Positions 35,301 through 48,035 are shown, counted from the stretch's first letter. The stretch is DNA of 64,000 bases from Myrica gale (GCA_963930655.1 OZ005609.1:20471001-20535000); one strand, 5' to 3'. The notes: generated by a model from the sequence alone, not told the origin. Numbers and translations: made by a program.

Positions 35301-37745
35301 AGAGAGACATGATTTAGGACAAATTTTCAGCACAAATCGCAAAATAATTGTTGTCTTCAGGCAGGAAGGTGATGACGCAACAAAAAGGAAGAATGCAAAA
35401 GGAGCACTACTTGCTGAGCAGAGAAACACTATATTATTTTGGGCAAAGACCGAGGAAGGATAGAAAACATGTGGCTGCCTTGGATTGTAGTGGTACATAT
35501 CAAAGGAAAACTAGGGTTTTCATTTATTATCCGAGGTATCCAGTCCAAATCTGTCAGTAGACACTAAAGAATAAAGTTACCAGCAGGCAAGTGCAAGGAT
35601 CACTGGAAATGGGTTGAGAAAAGCTGGAGCCACGATAAGCCCTGGGAAGATTCATATCATTTGAGAGTTTCCAGCAAGGGTTTCAAACAACTGGAAATCA
35701 CATATTGGACATTATGTCAACTATGTCGCAGAATGTAACAAGCTGTTTATTCAAGAGAATAGGATCTTGTATAGGCAAAGAGGTGATAAAAGATAATAGG
35801 ATCTTTTATGACACAAGTTTCTTTACGTGATATTTTAATTTGCCCATAAAGGCTCTCGTATGAAAACTTATATTCTTCTTCTTTTCCGATTTGAAAAAAG
35901 CAGTAATTAAATATCTTCCCTTTATAAGATCTATACCAAGAGATTGAGGAAATCCAATAATCATCAAGAAATAAATGGATTTTCAGAAAGTGCTGTACAA
36001 GAAGAAAAACCGATGCTTTCAAAGCATATTATATCACCTTTAGTCTCTAATAAAGAACACGAAGCCTTTTCTGCAGTGGCCAAAACAGCTACGTAGTTTA
36101 ATTGGGAGCTAAGTATCTATTTTTCTGATGAGAAAACGACCCTTTCAAAAATTTCAATTTGTTTCCTTCTTTTCCATTGACTTCTACAACCCTAAACACA
36201 AAACTAAACATAATTATGAGATGTTTGATAACAAAAATTTCTAACTCTAAAATTTTAGCTCTAATAAAATAACTACACAAAATTATCTCTAATCCAATCA
36301 AATTATAACTTTTCATTTCAAATAAATATAAAAAATTCATTCAAATAATCTATCTTCACTTTATCAGTGACTCCAACACCAAAAAAAATTTTACTACAAA
36401 AATTTTAACGATTAAACACCAACTTCAAAAAGGGAACACGGAGACTTTTAGAATTCCTGGTATTTATGCTGGTCAACCTCCTAGCAGGGAAGGTTTTCAC
36501 ATTTGATGATTTTTTTGGGCTCTAACCGACAAGCCCTTTTTTTGGCTTATAAGAACATCACTTTTTATAGCAAAATGTTGCGTTTCCTAATACCAGTTAT
36601 GCCCCCACAAGCAAAGCCTTTTGTTTTTGGATCGTTTCCAAATTATTAGGCGACAATCCAGAAGACTGTCCACGTGTCGTTTTAATCATGCGATTGTGGG
36701 GATTTTTGCGGCGTGATTTTTTCGATTTAAGATCCTTTTCTTATTTCTGTTTCATTATTCACTTGAAGCGTCAGTAATAGATTCCAACCCACCAAAGATC
36801 ATTAAAACATTCAAATCAATCTCACCACAACTTGTCTCTTTTTTTTTCACATCCAATCTACTGTTTGAATGCCGAGAAAACGCTAGAAAATAAGGTAGAT
36901 CAATCTACTGGAACACATAATTCTCAGTGTGGGAAGAAAGCAGAAACATTGGGAGAAAAAAGAAAACCAACCACCCAACTGAACCAACGACCAACTATTC
37001 AGGTGAATCGATCTGACTTATGCATCCCCAAAAACCAAAAATGATCCAAACAGGGTAAGAAACACAAGGAAATTCATAATTTTGAGCTTCTTTTTCTTAA
37101 TACCAGACCCAAAACCCAACAAATCAAAGCAGCCAAAACAACTAACACCAGATCCAAAATCTTAGTTTTGCTTTCATCGAAAAGAACAATGTTCTCTTTT
37201 CCTCAATTTTATTCTTGGCAGCCAAACAAAATCCATAAAATGAAAAACAAAAAATTTACCCGCGTTAAAGCTACAGCAGCACATGCAAGATTGAGTTTGC
37301 TTTTAAGGAAGGCCTGATACTCCTCGGAATCGATCGGCATATTGGGAGGAGGCGCATTAAACGGCGCCGTGGTTGACGAAGTGTTATTAGCAGTGGTATT
37401 GGTGGCAGTCGTGTTCTGAATACTGTTGGCATTCTGGTTGTGACTGCGGAGGCTGGTGCTGTTGTCGTCGTCCTTGATCTCGACGACGACGTCGTTTTTA
37501 CGGTAGCCGGCGGTGGAGGTATCGGTCTCAGTCTCGGACGCGGCGCTCGAGGAGGCTTCCAGCTGGAGGAAACGCTGGAAGGCCCACTCGGATGGGCTCC
37601 GGTTAATCCTGGACGAATCGTCCAGTGGCCCGTTTCCAGCCGCCGGCGACTGAGGTGGCTGAGGCGGTGTCTGTGGTGGCGGTGGTGGAATGGGGGGTGA
37701 CCAAAATTGGTCGGAGATTTCGTCCACTGAGAACACCCTATCCAT
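32395..37745 (-). CDS. group C bZIP transcription factor (CPRF2 / bZIP10 / bZIP25-like)
   Basis: This is a nuclear factor that binds ACGT-core sites as homo- or heterodimers; group C members pair with group S bZIPs in energy and seed-storage gene control. Exons are 37745-37260, 34812-34716, 34055-33845, 33300-33225, 33131-33006 and 32793-32395, with matching phases, giving 464 residues. The N-terminus [15 protein letters not shown] and the block [12 protein letters not shown] are family marks; a poly-Pro run and Asn/Thr-rich stretch follow. The conserved [20 protein letters not shown] ends exon 1. The basic region [21 protein letters not shown] has N269-x7-R277. The leucine zipper runs through [20 protein letters not shown] and beyond, spread over exons 4-6. 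The C-tail ends [11 protein letters not shown].... Which of bZIP10, 25 or 63 is the closest relative is not decided. Confidence 0.93.
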
Positions 37746-38501
37746 TATGTTTTATCTCTCTGTCTATCTTCTTTCTGCCTTGGTTGTTTCACTCTCTTCC
37801 TACCATGAACTTTATGCTGCTTTTTATGGTTTGCTGATATGGCATTGAGAATTAGGGTATTGGTCATAGAAACGTTTTTTTTTGGTCGAAGAAAAATAAT
37901 TTTAACGGGCACTCCGCACCTGACAGACCTATCCACGGTTATAAGTTCGGTTTGAGTAAAAATATAAGATTTTAGAGAAATTTTAAATATTTATGTTAAA
38001 TAGTATTTTATTAGTATTTATGTAAAGCAGAGAGAGGAATTATTTGATTAATTATTTAATAAAAAAATATTGGATTTATGTGAAAAATATAGATAGAGAA
38101 AATTTATGTTAAATTAAAAAATTAAAAAATTGTTGGAGATTGTGTAAAATGTATTGATGTTTGTGTTTGAATTCTGAATATGTTCGGTTGTAGTTTTGTG
38201 AATGTATTTGAATCCTGAAAAAAATTGTGGGAAACAAACATAACCTGGGTTAACTTGAATTTGAATTTAGAGCTTTCATTGTCGCTCAAAATTTTGAATT
38301 TAATAAAATATTATAAATTAATTATTTTTTATTTAAATTATTATTTTTTGTTATAATATTTATATAAATCTTATTTTCTTAACATTTTCACCCACTTTCA
38401 TAAACAATTTATCAAATTTTATATTCCAAAATTTTAACACTCAAACACCACCAATTCCTGTGAGATACCTAACTTAAAAGATGACATATTTAGAGTTATG
38501 T
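37746..38501. other. bZIP promoter and AT-rich spacer
   Basis: The probable promoter and leader of the bZIP gene come first. AT-rich sequence follows, containing words (AAAATTTTAACACTCAAACACC near 38428) shared with the decayed MITE family at 53520-53700 and 54605-54803. No gene is seen. Confidence 0.45.
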
Positions 38502-38752
38502 TTAAAATAAGGGACAAATATAAATTTGGTCCTTGTGCTCTGACCGAAAATCAAATAAGTCCTTATACTTTAAAATTCATCAAATTGGTCCTTAAAGTTT
38601 AAAATCTATTAACAATTTAGTCATTTTGTGACCTTTCATATGTGAATGATTTTAAACTTAAGGGACTAATTTTATGTGTTTTAAAGTTTAAAAACTTATT
38701 TAATTTTCGCGTAAACTACTAGGACCAAATTTGTATTTATCCCTTAAAATAA
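38502..38752. mobile_element. Mutator-type MITE (MULE-MITE), 233 bp
   Basis: The element spans 38511-38743. The left end GGGACAAATATAAATTTGGT is the complement of the right end (ACCAAATTTGTATTTATCCC), and a perfect 9-bp TSD TTAAAATAA flanks it (38502-38510 and 38744-38752). A 9-bp TSD with GGG/CCC ends indicates a Mutator-like origin. It is too short to encode anything. Confidence 0.9.
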
Positions 38753-40353
38753 AAATTAAGAGAGAACAAATGACTATCACGTTGTGGTACCTTGGAGTCT
38801 AGAGAACATTGGTGTATGATAATGTTCTTGATTTAATGCAAATAGGAAAGCTTTTTTTTCTTAACAATTTTGTATAAAAAAAATTGTTGTCTAAATTACC
38901 TAACAATTTGTTACTATAAAATAAGTTGTGAATTAAAATTTTGGATTGCTCAAAATTTTATTTTATAAGAATTGGTAAAAAAGTAAAGAGGGATTATTTT
39001 ATTAAGTCAAAATTTTAATAGGCAAAGTGACATAATAATTGCCATATTTGGTATTTTTTTAAAAAAAAAAGTTTAATTAAGATAGAAAAACTTGAGTCAA
39101 TAATTTTCAACAGAAATGTATGTAAAAACTTTGATGGAAGGAATTAATTTTGAGCTGTTATGAAGGATTTATCTAAGCATGAGGAAAGTGAATTGCAGTG
39201 AACTTTATATACCCTCGTATAACCCAAATACTCAAATCAAATAAAATTTTAATTTTAATTGTTTTTTTATAAAAAGGAAGTGATGGCATAGGTAAGAAAC
39301 TTATTTAATATTTTTTTTTAAAAAAAATACAGTTTGCAAATCTCAATCTGACACAAAACTCCTTAAATGACGGTTCACAGTATGTGATTGTTAATGTATT
39401 ACAGTGTTTATGAATAAAATATAGTGCATTATTTGTAAAAAGCGTGAAAGTTGGAGGATTTTGAAAAGGAAAGAGATAAAGGACTGAAAATCTAAAACGT
39501 GTTGTCTTCAGTTCAGGTACACATAGGAAACACGTTTGCAATCCTAGCGAGTGGCTGATTCGTCAAACCATTGGATAGGAAGAAACGACCTTTTCCACTA
39601 CTACCAGTGATTCCCATTGGACGCCGCACTCCGAGCTTCGCGGTGGCTCATTGTGGATAAATACTAAATTCGGCCCACACATTTTCGGTGGGCCACGTTG
39701 TAGGTGGGGCACATAATCTTTCGGCTTTATGAAATTGTCAATTTTTATAATTCCTAGGGCGACTATACACCATTAAAAGTGCACGTCGCATCTCTAAAAG
39801 CTTCAGCTACTTTCCGTTTTGTAACAGCACCCAACCCTAATTTTGGTGGTGTTAATTTTCTTAAAATTTTAGAGTCTCGAAATTTTTAATAAAATAAATA
39901 CATTTTAAAATTTATAATTTTTACATATACACACTTTATTTTTTACAAATTTCAATAAAATGAAAATTTTAAAAATTTTAAAATTATTCCCCAAAATTTT
40001 CACAGACAAACACTACCTTTTATATCTATTTTGCGCTAGCAACTTTTTAGTGAATTTCCTTTTTTTAAAAAAAAAGATTTAAAAAGTTTTAAAGTGTCCT
40101 CAAACTTATCAATGATTTCGTACATGAACGTTTTGTTTTAATAACGTAGATATGCAGCAGCCATTAGAGTGAGCTCGAATATATAAATTTTGAAGAATTA
40201 GAGCAGTCTCATTTACTCCGGTTGGATTCTTGTTTAAATTAGTTTTCATATTCACTCTAAAAAGAATAGAATATTTGACTTGTACACAAATCTACGTTTT
40301 TTTATCTATAAAAAAAACACGATGGGTATGGACGATGTTTTTCTCTCTTGTTT
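38753..40353. other. AT-rich spacer
   Basis: No gene is supported. Sequence at about 39845-40015 (GTGGTGTTAATTTTCTTAAAATTTT to CACAGACAAACACTACC) has weak inverted ends and resembles a decayed Tourist-like MITE. Confidence 0.4.
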
Positions 40354-41809
40354 ACTTTTGTTAGCCCAAGGTTGTTCTTGCAAATAATCCTTCTTGATTT
40401 TGATGATAACAAAGTTTTTAAACTTTTTCAAGTCTTTTAGATTTTACATTGAAATTCCTTTTCAAGATCATTACATTTTTCATGTATCAATAGTTCCTTA
40501 TTCTAAAATCTCTCTAAGCATACTTGATCATCATTACTCTTGTTAATTGGTCATCTTTTATATTGCAAGTGTTTTTGAGAATTATTAAATTGGAGTAGTT
40601 GTTGTTAAACAACTAATTTTTATGACCAAGTGTTGGAAGTGTCGACACATTAAACTACTACCCCAGAGTTTTAATTTTCTGGCCTTCAAAACAATTTTTA
40701 TGACTAAGTGTTGGAAGTGTCGACATATTGAACTAACACCCGATAGTTTATATTTTCTTACATTCAAAATGACTTTTTGGCTAAGTGTTGGAAGTGTCGA
40801 CACATTGGACCATAGTGTCGACACATTGAACTAACACCCGAGAGTTTGCTTTTCAGGCCATTTGAAATGACTTTTTGACTAAGTGTTGGAAGTGTCAACA
40901 CATTGGACCATAGTGTCGACACATTGAACTAACACCCGAGAGCCTATTTCCAGATCAAGTTTAATGTGTCAGCACATACAATCAATGTGTCGACACATTG
41001 TGCTAATTTGCAGAAAATCCGGAAACGACGTCAACTCATTTCAACTTCCTCCCATTGTCTCAAATGTCCTCCAACGACATTTAAACTTTACAAGAAGACC
41101 CTTGGTGCCCTAGAAGCTTTAAATAGAAGAAGATGAAGAGAGAGATGCAAGTGTGCTGCGCTATTAACTCTTGCCCTAAATTCTAGAGAGAGAAAAAGTT
41201 TTCAAGAAGGAAGAAGCTTCACCAACCAAAAAGCTCGTACTTTCACCTGCAATTTCTGTAGTTATTTTTTGTGAATCTTGTCTCTTTGCACACCTCAGTA
41301 CCTCATACTTGTTTATTCAGCTTAAAGAGTCTTCTACTAAGATTCTCTTTGTACCCATTCTTGAAAAACATTTGTCCTACTTCCTGGGTAGAAGAAATCT
41401 TCTAGGTTGTGAGGATTTGTGAGAGTGAGTTAAAGTGTGAGCTCGAAAATACTTTGTAAAGGTTCCTTAGCACCCGAGAAGCTAAGGTATAATTACAATT
41501 TGAAGAATAGTGAAGGAAGCCCAAGGAAGTCAATAGCCTTGGGGGTGGACGTAGGCAAGTGTTGGCCGAACCACTTAAAAGTCACGGTGTTATCTCTCTA
41601 CCTTTATCTCCATTTATTGTTGATATTTATTTGTTGTACTTGTTTATCTATTCCTTTAATTCTTCGTTATATTCCTTGATTATATATAGATCTTTTCACC
41701 TACTTCAGAAAGGTTTCTTAGCATATTGGATTTTATAATAGAAAGGACAAAAATTATTAAAAAAACCCAACTCACTCCACTTTTGAGCTGTTTTTGCCCT
41801 CTCAACTAT
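40354..41809 (+). mobile_element. probable solo LTR of a Ty1/Copia (SIRE-like) retrotransposon
   Basis: It starts TGTTAGCCCAAGG (40359), followed by TTTTGATGATAACAAAG, a common beginning of SIRE-type Copia LTRs. The end region has GTGGACGTAGGCAAGTG, CCGAACCACTTAAAAGTC and ACCCAACTCACTCC, also familiar from such LTRs. It probably ends CCCTCTCA at 41804. The flanks ACTTT (40354-40358) and ACTAT (41805-41809) match at 4 of 5. No internal gag-pol follows, so it is probably a solo LTR of about 1.45 kb. Borders are tentative. Confidence 0.6.
40625..40995. repeat. degenerate tandem repeats with GTGTCGACAC palindromes
   Basis: A unit of about 75-90 bp starting near AAGTGTTGGAAGTGTCGACA recurs four times (about 40629, 40707, 40783, 40880). 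From the third copy on, a second GTGTCGACACATT word is included. A further palindrome occurs at about 40987. All lie in the U3-like part of the proposed LTR. Confidence 0.8.
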
Positions 41810-42905
41810 TATCTTTTGGAAAGTGAGGGCAGAAACCAGTGGTTGGTCCATGGAACGATCCATTGTGATCTTGGATTAATTAATAGAACTTCAATCTTAT
41901 CCGTTAACGATAATTAACTAGTTGTAAATTGGCCCTTCCCATCTGTCAATCAATCAGACATTTGTCACCAGACACCAAGCTGGTGGGCCACAGCTTAGCT
42001 TTTCTCTTTTTTTTTGGTCGAGCGAAGGGCAGCTTAGCAGTCAGCTGATTCATGAAGCCATGGTAGCCTCTTATCAGTTTCTACCTTTGTTGGAGAGTAA
42101 TTTTTACAACGAAAGCGGCGTTCGATCCTCTGGCAAGGGCAAGCTCAACTCAAATCTCTACAATCTTTCAACCGTCACCCACAGTGCGAAAATTTTGAAT
42201 AATTCTAAATAGTGTTCACTTGGGCACTTTCAATGATTGACAACACATTCTAATCTTGAATAGGTCCCTTTTTGAACCACTTGAATCAGTACAAGTCTCA
42301 ATTCGAAAAGCAATGTAAGACTTAACCTTATATCATTCCTTTCTCATTGTTTCTATTGTAAGTGATACCCCGGTTACTTCTCTAAGGTGGTTTATCGCAA
42401 TGGAAGATGTGATTTATTCATAGAGGTGCATCATCTTGCTCGTTTGGCCGCCTCTAGAATATCTTCTAGAAAGTACCCCTTTCCAGTGCACTTGAATGGG
42501 TTGTCTTGGTTGTACACGGGGTTTCAACCCCCTTAGTTGAGCAAAAAGGATAAATTAATCAAACAAATCCCCCACTCTTTCACTGTTTGCTCATCGTACG
42601 TGGAGAATAAATACTAAAACTAAACCAAACGAACCAACAACGGGACAGAAGTAGCTTCAGCTGGAAAAAGATTACCTTCTTTCCGCTGTAACATGTTTAC
42701 TAGAGCAACTTATTTCAATTGTAATGATAATCAGAACCATATTCATTGATAATTCATAAGTACGAACCAAATAGATATATATACTATAAATCTATCAATA
42801 CAAAGGAAATGAAAACGACACGTACTGTAAATGCCAAGCTTATGTAGCCAACAACGAAGAAAGTTATCATGTTCACACCCTCATGAATGGAACATGTACA
42901 CATAC
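41810..42905. other. spacer between the LTR and the V-ATPase F gene
   Basis: There is no supported gene. A short ATG frame at 42060-42212 (50 residues, beginning MVASYQFLPLLESNF) is not recognised. The right part is probably the 3' UTR of the minus-strand V-ATPase F gene. Confidence 0.4.
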
Positions 42906-45900
42906 TCATCGCCGATCAGATGCCACAGATTCAGCAGAGAAGAGATATTTTACACGCGAAAGAACTGAATCATGAGTTGGGTCATAAGGATGATCCTTGG
43001 AAGGAATCTCCAAAATAGCCGGCACTGGCTTGTTGTAGCTATCTACCAGGAACCTTATCATGTTTGCAACCTGATAAGTGAAAGACAAAAATAGTTAGCT
43101 TGCAATGGAAAATAGTAGAATGCAGCCCCTTACAGAAAATGCAATACATTTCTAGTACAGAAGGCAACCACCTAGACATCTATGCTGTTGCCTCACTAAT
43201 TAGAAGAGACTGCAGCCCCTTACCAACCAGCAGAGATCATCTGGCTGGATCTTGCCGGTATCAACAACAAAATGGAAACAATAACCACTATGGCTCTTGG
43301 CACAGACAATGTCCTAGGAGCGTGCAAAGTCGATCGTGCACCTGTCTCCCGTTCCCTGTTTAAAGACCTGGTTGGATGCGGGATATGCTTGCAAATGCAC
43401 TTTCGCAATCATGCTATGGAAAATCATTTGCAGGGAAATTTAGAAGTCCAGTTATTGCTTCAATAACAAGTTCTAAATATTGAAAACAACATAACTTTCT
43501 TGTCAACTCTTTGTTTCGCACCTATGTGCTCAAAGTGTGGGAAAAAGCCTTACGTATTGGCTGATTAGAACAATCGCTATATCCTCCTTCGTGGTGAACT
43601 CTTTGAATGCATCTTCTATTGCTTTGACGGTTGTTTCTGCACCAAAGCACAGATAACATTAGTGAAGAAAATAAGTGTAGTAAATCACTCTTCTTTTGAA
43701 ATGATGAGAATGAAATTTACTCATAGTATACCACTCTTCATCAAATCTACCAAATAAAGAAGACATATGGGACACAGGATCAGCTCCATTGACCAAGACT
43801 CACAAAATAAAGAAACAATATTGGCCATTTATTTACCACTTTCAGGATTGTGATACCCCGAATTATGAAGCGTATTAATTCTCACATTGGCAATGTCATT
43901 GTGTTGTGAAATGAGTTTCGTGAATTTGGGATCAATAAGCAACCCCAAAGAGATCTAATTGTATTTTGAATAGATCTTTTAGAGTATAGTGAAGACGTGG
44001 CTAGCATTATTTATGTCATGACAATCCACAACCATGGAACATAAGATAATTTCTCGTATTGCTATTTGCAACAATAGGACCATGAATTAAACTACAATCT
44101 AAGAGAAATATGAAACATCTTTCTCGGAATCTCTATCAATGGTCCTATCACAAATGAAAGGCACCTCAATTTACATCAAAAGATATAAAATTTGGGGGAA
44201 TTTCTTCCGGAAATAATTTAATTCAAGGCACTGTTCTATGCTCGTTGGATTGAGAACCTTAAACCATCAACCTTTACTAACTAAAGCTCGACATTTCATA
44301 TAAGCCCTGGAGCCTCGCTTTCTGAAGGGTATTATTAGACACACTGAGGCTAGAGAAGCTAATAAGCCACAGGCTTCACAGATGTATAGGTAGGGAAATA
44401 TTTGGAAGCTTCAAATAACCACCAATCCCTAGCTTCTAAATCGCATTTAAGAAACTGCCATTAACCCCCAACAGGATACCCTGTCTTTTAAAATATAGCT
44501 TGAGAGAAAAATCTGTGATTCAGACCCTTAGTTATGTTAAAATCCCTAGGAGGTTCTGCAGGAAGGCCAATGATATTTAAATTACCAAGAACTAATGGTA
44601 ATTTTTCTGCTTCTTCAAACTCCGGGCCTTATAAAGCAGTCAAACCATGAGCGAGCTCATTAAAGGAGCATTAAGGTGGGGTTTGGATGCCAAAATTGAG
44701 TTCCAAAATTTTGGTGTAAGAGAATTGGCGAAAAAGTGAAGAGAGATGATTTGATGGGGGAGAGAGAGATATTATTTTATAGTTATTTGATTAGGCCAAA
44801 TATTTGGCAGCCAAACACCACCTAAATGTAAAATGGAACCTTTCATTAGGATATGAAGGTATAAGACATGTTCCAAGATGTAAAAGCAGAAATTCAGTCT
44901 CACAGCACTTTTCTATTTATTTCAGATGTCTCCGTAAAATCATGAGACACATATGAGGAACAGGCTTTAGACCTTGAGACAAAATAGAGAATTCTAATTG
45001 CAACCTTGGGCTCCTTCCTTATGGCTCGCCTTCAGACCCTGCCTCAAGGAACAAACCTTGTACTCCTTCGAGAGTAAGCATACTATCTAAGCAACTAAAA
45101 GACATTCCTTTAGCAAGCTGCCACAGGGCAGCTGTAACATGTTAATTAATGAGAGGCATGGATGACTGCAACATCATTAAGAGAAATTGTTGAAGAAATT
45201 TGGAATCCTGGTGAATAGAGAGCGGGCAACTACAATTAACTTGAATTGTAGAAACATGAGGAAAATCAACAACAGGGAAGTTTGGTCTTTGACTTGCAAG
45301 TTGGTAACACCAACCTTTATAAGACACCACATAAAGTATTTGAAAAGACCATCCAGCATTGTTACTAGAGGCATAGCAAACATCAGCACCTAAAACCTAG
45401 AAATGAAGGCTCTCATCAACTTTATTTAAGAATACATCAGATGGAGAGATGACTTGCTAAAATGAAGAAACTGTATCTATTTGCTCCTAAAAGAAAGCAT
45501 TTCTTTCTGGTCATAATATGACCTACTAAATATAAAATATTGCCCCCATTTGAATTAGGAGAAAAAAAAAACATATACATGTACTCGCTTTGTCTTGATA
45601 AGTTCATACACATGCACACATACACACATGGGAAAACAAGAAAGAAAATTGTAAACTTGATAAGGATTCCAGCATGATTACCGTTTCACTAAAAGCACAA
45701 TAAACCCATTAAGAATTTCAATACTTTGGAATCACAAGGCTCATATGCTTACTTGAATCAACAATAAGATAGTTTGTCTTTCTCCGCAAGTCAACGTTAC
45801 CCACACCAGCCAGCAAAAATCCAGTTACAGTGTCCTAAATGAAAAATCAACCACGAAAACAATCCTTAAGGTTTATGCGAGATGAGCTACATAACATGTC

Positions 45901-46260
45901 CTAAGCTAGGCAACCTGCTACTATGTAAAAGGGGAAAACGCTTAGGATAAGAAAAAACATGAATTGATGGTGGAAAGAAGAACATATGAGTGCATGCTCT
46001 AGATGCAGGTAGACATGTTACTCTCATATGATAGAATTGTATGAGACATCATGGTAGAAATCTTTATCTTTCCTTTTCCAATGCCACTTCCAGAAGTTGC
46101 TACAATAATGCCATATTGGTCATGTTCAATGTCAAACAAAGTCCTACACAAGTATAAACCAGCAACCCAGAAGGCCAAACAATTACATTAACCATACCTC
46201 ATCACCAATCATGGCAATAAGTGCTGAGCTTTTATTCGGGATCTGAGCTCGGCCGGCCAT
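42906..46260 (-). CDS. VHA-F: V-type proton ATPase subunit F
   Basis: This is the central-stalk subunit of the V1 sector of the vacuolar/endomembrane proton pump. Exons 46260-46198, 45834-45753, 43636-43554 and 43070-42906 have GT/AG borders and matching phases, giving 130 residues, the normal family length. The chain starts [20 protein letters not shown] and contains [45 protein letters not shown] and [15 protein letters not shown], the hallmark order of this family. A splice acceptor just before the ATG (ATTCAG at 46268-46273, complement) suggests a 5' UTR intron. Its first exon probably ends at the donor at 47129-47130. Intron 2 (43637-45752) carries a Tourist-like MITE. Confidence 0.95.
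44672..44825. mobile_element. Tourist/Harbinger-like MITE, 148 bp
   Basis: The element spans 44675-44822. The ends GGTGGGGTTTGGATGCCAAA and TTTGGCAGCCAAACACCACC are inverted with 2 mismatches in 20. A TAA direct repeat lies on both sides (44672-44674, 44823-44825), the TSD type of PIF/Harbinger elements. It lies in V-ATPase F intron 2. Confidence 0.88.
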
Positions 46261-47271
46261 TTAAACCTGAATAGTTCAGCTCGAACACGAAGGAAACTCA
46301 TCAGGACAAAATATAATGTTATCCTCCAACTAGCCCAACAACCTACTTGATGTCTGACTTTTTGAACTTCTATTTTATTATAGTTTTCTTTACACCCAAG
46401 GTATCTAAATCTGTAGGAGCAGAAAATTTTTCCCCGCGTTAGTCCAAATAGCTAGAAGAATTCCATGCGAATTATATGTAGAGAAAGCCGCATTAATACA
46501 GATTATTGGAATTTGGAATGTGAATATTCTTGACACTGTTTTATCAGCCATTTGATTGCGATCATAATTCTGGAGAACAAAATAATTATAAGCATCAAAC
46601 TCTTAAAGATTATGTTCTTTTTCTTTTCTCTTTAATTTTGAACACTTTTAAAGAGAAACTCGTTATACAAATGAGACAAATCAGCAACTTAAGATCAGTT
46701 CATGTGGCACTTCCATCCATTTACAACCCAGGACAACATGAAACACTACTTCCAGAATTTTGTTTTCATTTCCTTCGTTTTCCCAGTTGCCAAACATAGA
46801 GCAAAAATGATATACAATAGATGCAAAAAAAATTAAAAATAAAATAAAAAATAAAAAATCTTTTTGTTTTTTAGAACAAAGGAAAATTCTGAAATTGTTT
46901 TCCGATAACTAACTCACTTCTTTCTATCTACATTCTTCCGAAACAGATCGCGGAAATGAATACTGTTATAGACTAAAGGAGATCACATTTTTTGCAATGA
47001 GAACTTATGATCTAATTGAGACCAACAATTAGATCATGAAAATTAAGCACCTACTAGTAATATCACCCTGCAACAAACTAAAGTAGGTAGAATTCAAAAA
47101 GTTAATCTCTTCAGGGAAAAAAGAGGTACCTATGGAAACGATTACTCGGTGTTTCAGGCTTCGGACCACAGAGAGTCAAGAGAGGGAGAGAGAGAGAAAG
47201 AAGAAATCGAACAATGAGATCCGGAGGGCAAAAGCCAGATGTGACTCTCTTTTGGTTAAAGACCGACCCGG
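46261..47271 (-). other. probable V-ATPase F 5' UTR with leader intron, and promoter
   Basis: An acceptor lies at 46268-46269 (complement) six bases before the ATG. A candidate donor ATAG/GTACC lies at 47128-47130. This predicts a first non-coding exon from about 47130 to about 47210, which is CT-rich on the minus strand, with the promoter beyond. This is an inference without transcript data. Confidence 0.5.
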
Positions 47272-47576
47272 TTTGGTGGATTTAGCCAGTAGCATTATTG
47301 CCCAGGAGCCTGGAAAAGAGACTGGGCTCATTCGTGGGCTTAATATGGTTCAGAGTCCAAGATGGAGTCTTGGAATGCTCTTTTTGAGATAAATCATCGT
47401 ACTCTAATTATGAGAATTAAGTATGTTTGGAAGAAAAGTTTTCGTGATGAGAATTTTTATGGAATTTTGTGAAATTGTTTTGGTTTTTGTGTTTTTTTTT
47501 ACATAAAACAAGGCCAATGATTTGGTTAAAAGTTTTTTTGTTTTTTTAAGATAAAAAAGACCAGTACAATGTTAGG
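47270..47576. repeat. dispersed duplication, copy A
   Basis: It shares about 85-90% identity by eye with 52525-52832, including GGGCTTAATATGGTTCAGAG, CTCTAATTATGAGAATTAAG, TATGTTTGGAAGAAAAG and AACAAGGCCAATGATTTGG. It abuts the upstream side of the V-ATPase F gene. Confidence 0.85.
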
Positions 47577-47624
47577 ACAAACAAAAAAATTTGACCGTGA
47601 TACCCGTAATCAGCAATCAGTAGA

Positions 47625-48035
47625 TATGTAAGGTGTTTTGTGAGGATTTTTTGTGTTTTGAGAATTTTTATGTGATGTTAATTTTATTGATATGCGTGTT
47701 GTAGTTATATTTATGTGGTGTGAAAAATGATGTTTGGTTGTAGAATTGTAAGAATTCAAAAAATCCTGAGGATTTTTTATAAACGAACAGCTCCCTATTT
47801 TCTAAAAGTTCAATTCCGTAAAAAGTTACTCAAAGCGTCCGAATAACAGAAGAAATTAAATTTTTAAGGATGTTTAGTTGTGGTGTTTTTTTATAATTTT
47901 TAGGTGATGTTAATTTTATTGGTATGTGTGTTGTAGTTATTTTTATGTGGTGTTAAAAATGATGTTTAGTTGTAAAAAAATTTGTATTATGAGAATTAAA
48001 AAAAAAACGTGAGAATTTTTTTTAACCGAACATGT
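47625..48035. repeat. pair of related AT-rich repeats in direct orientation
   Basis: The segments 47625-47805 and 47868-48035 share the order GTGATGTTAATTTTATT, TGTGTTGTAGTTAT, TTTATGTGGTGT and AAAAATGATGTTT, then end near AACCGAAC. They look like two copies of a decayed MITE. Confidence 0.7.

Noticed and set aside
36190..36430. AT-rich block with GATGTTTGATAAC and ATTAAACACCAAC at its ends
   Set aside because: It looks like an old MITE, but the inverted match is short and no TSD is convincing, so it was not listed as a feature.
40625..40995. Spaced repeats resembling a CRISPR-like array
   Set aside because: The window is plant nuclear DNA, the intervening segments are themselves repeated, and the array lies in an LTR. 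It is a degenerate tandem repeat.
42060..42212. 50-codon frame starting MVASYQFLPLLESNF
   Set aside because: It is not recognised, has no clear splice site linking it to another exon, and sits among repeat-derived DNA. It is too weak to call.
43846..44030. TGTGATACCCCGAATTATG, similar to a gypsy LTR start, in V-ATPase F intron 2
   Set aside because: No matching end, TSD or internal domain was found.
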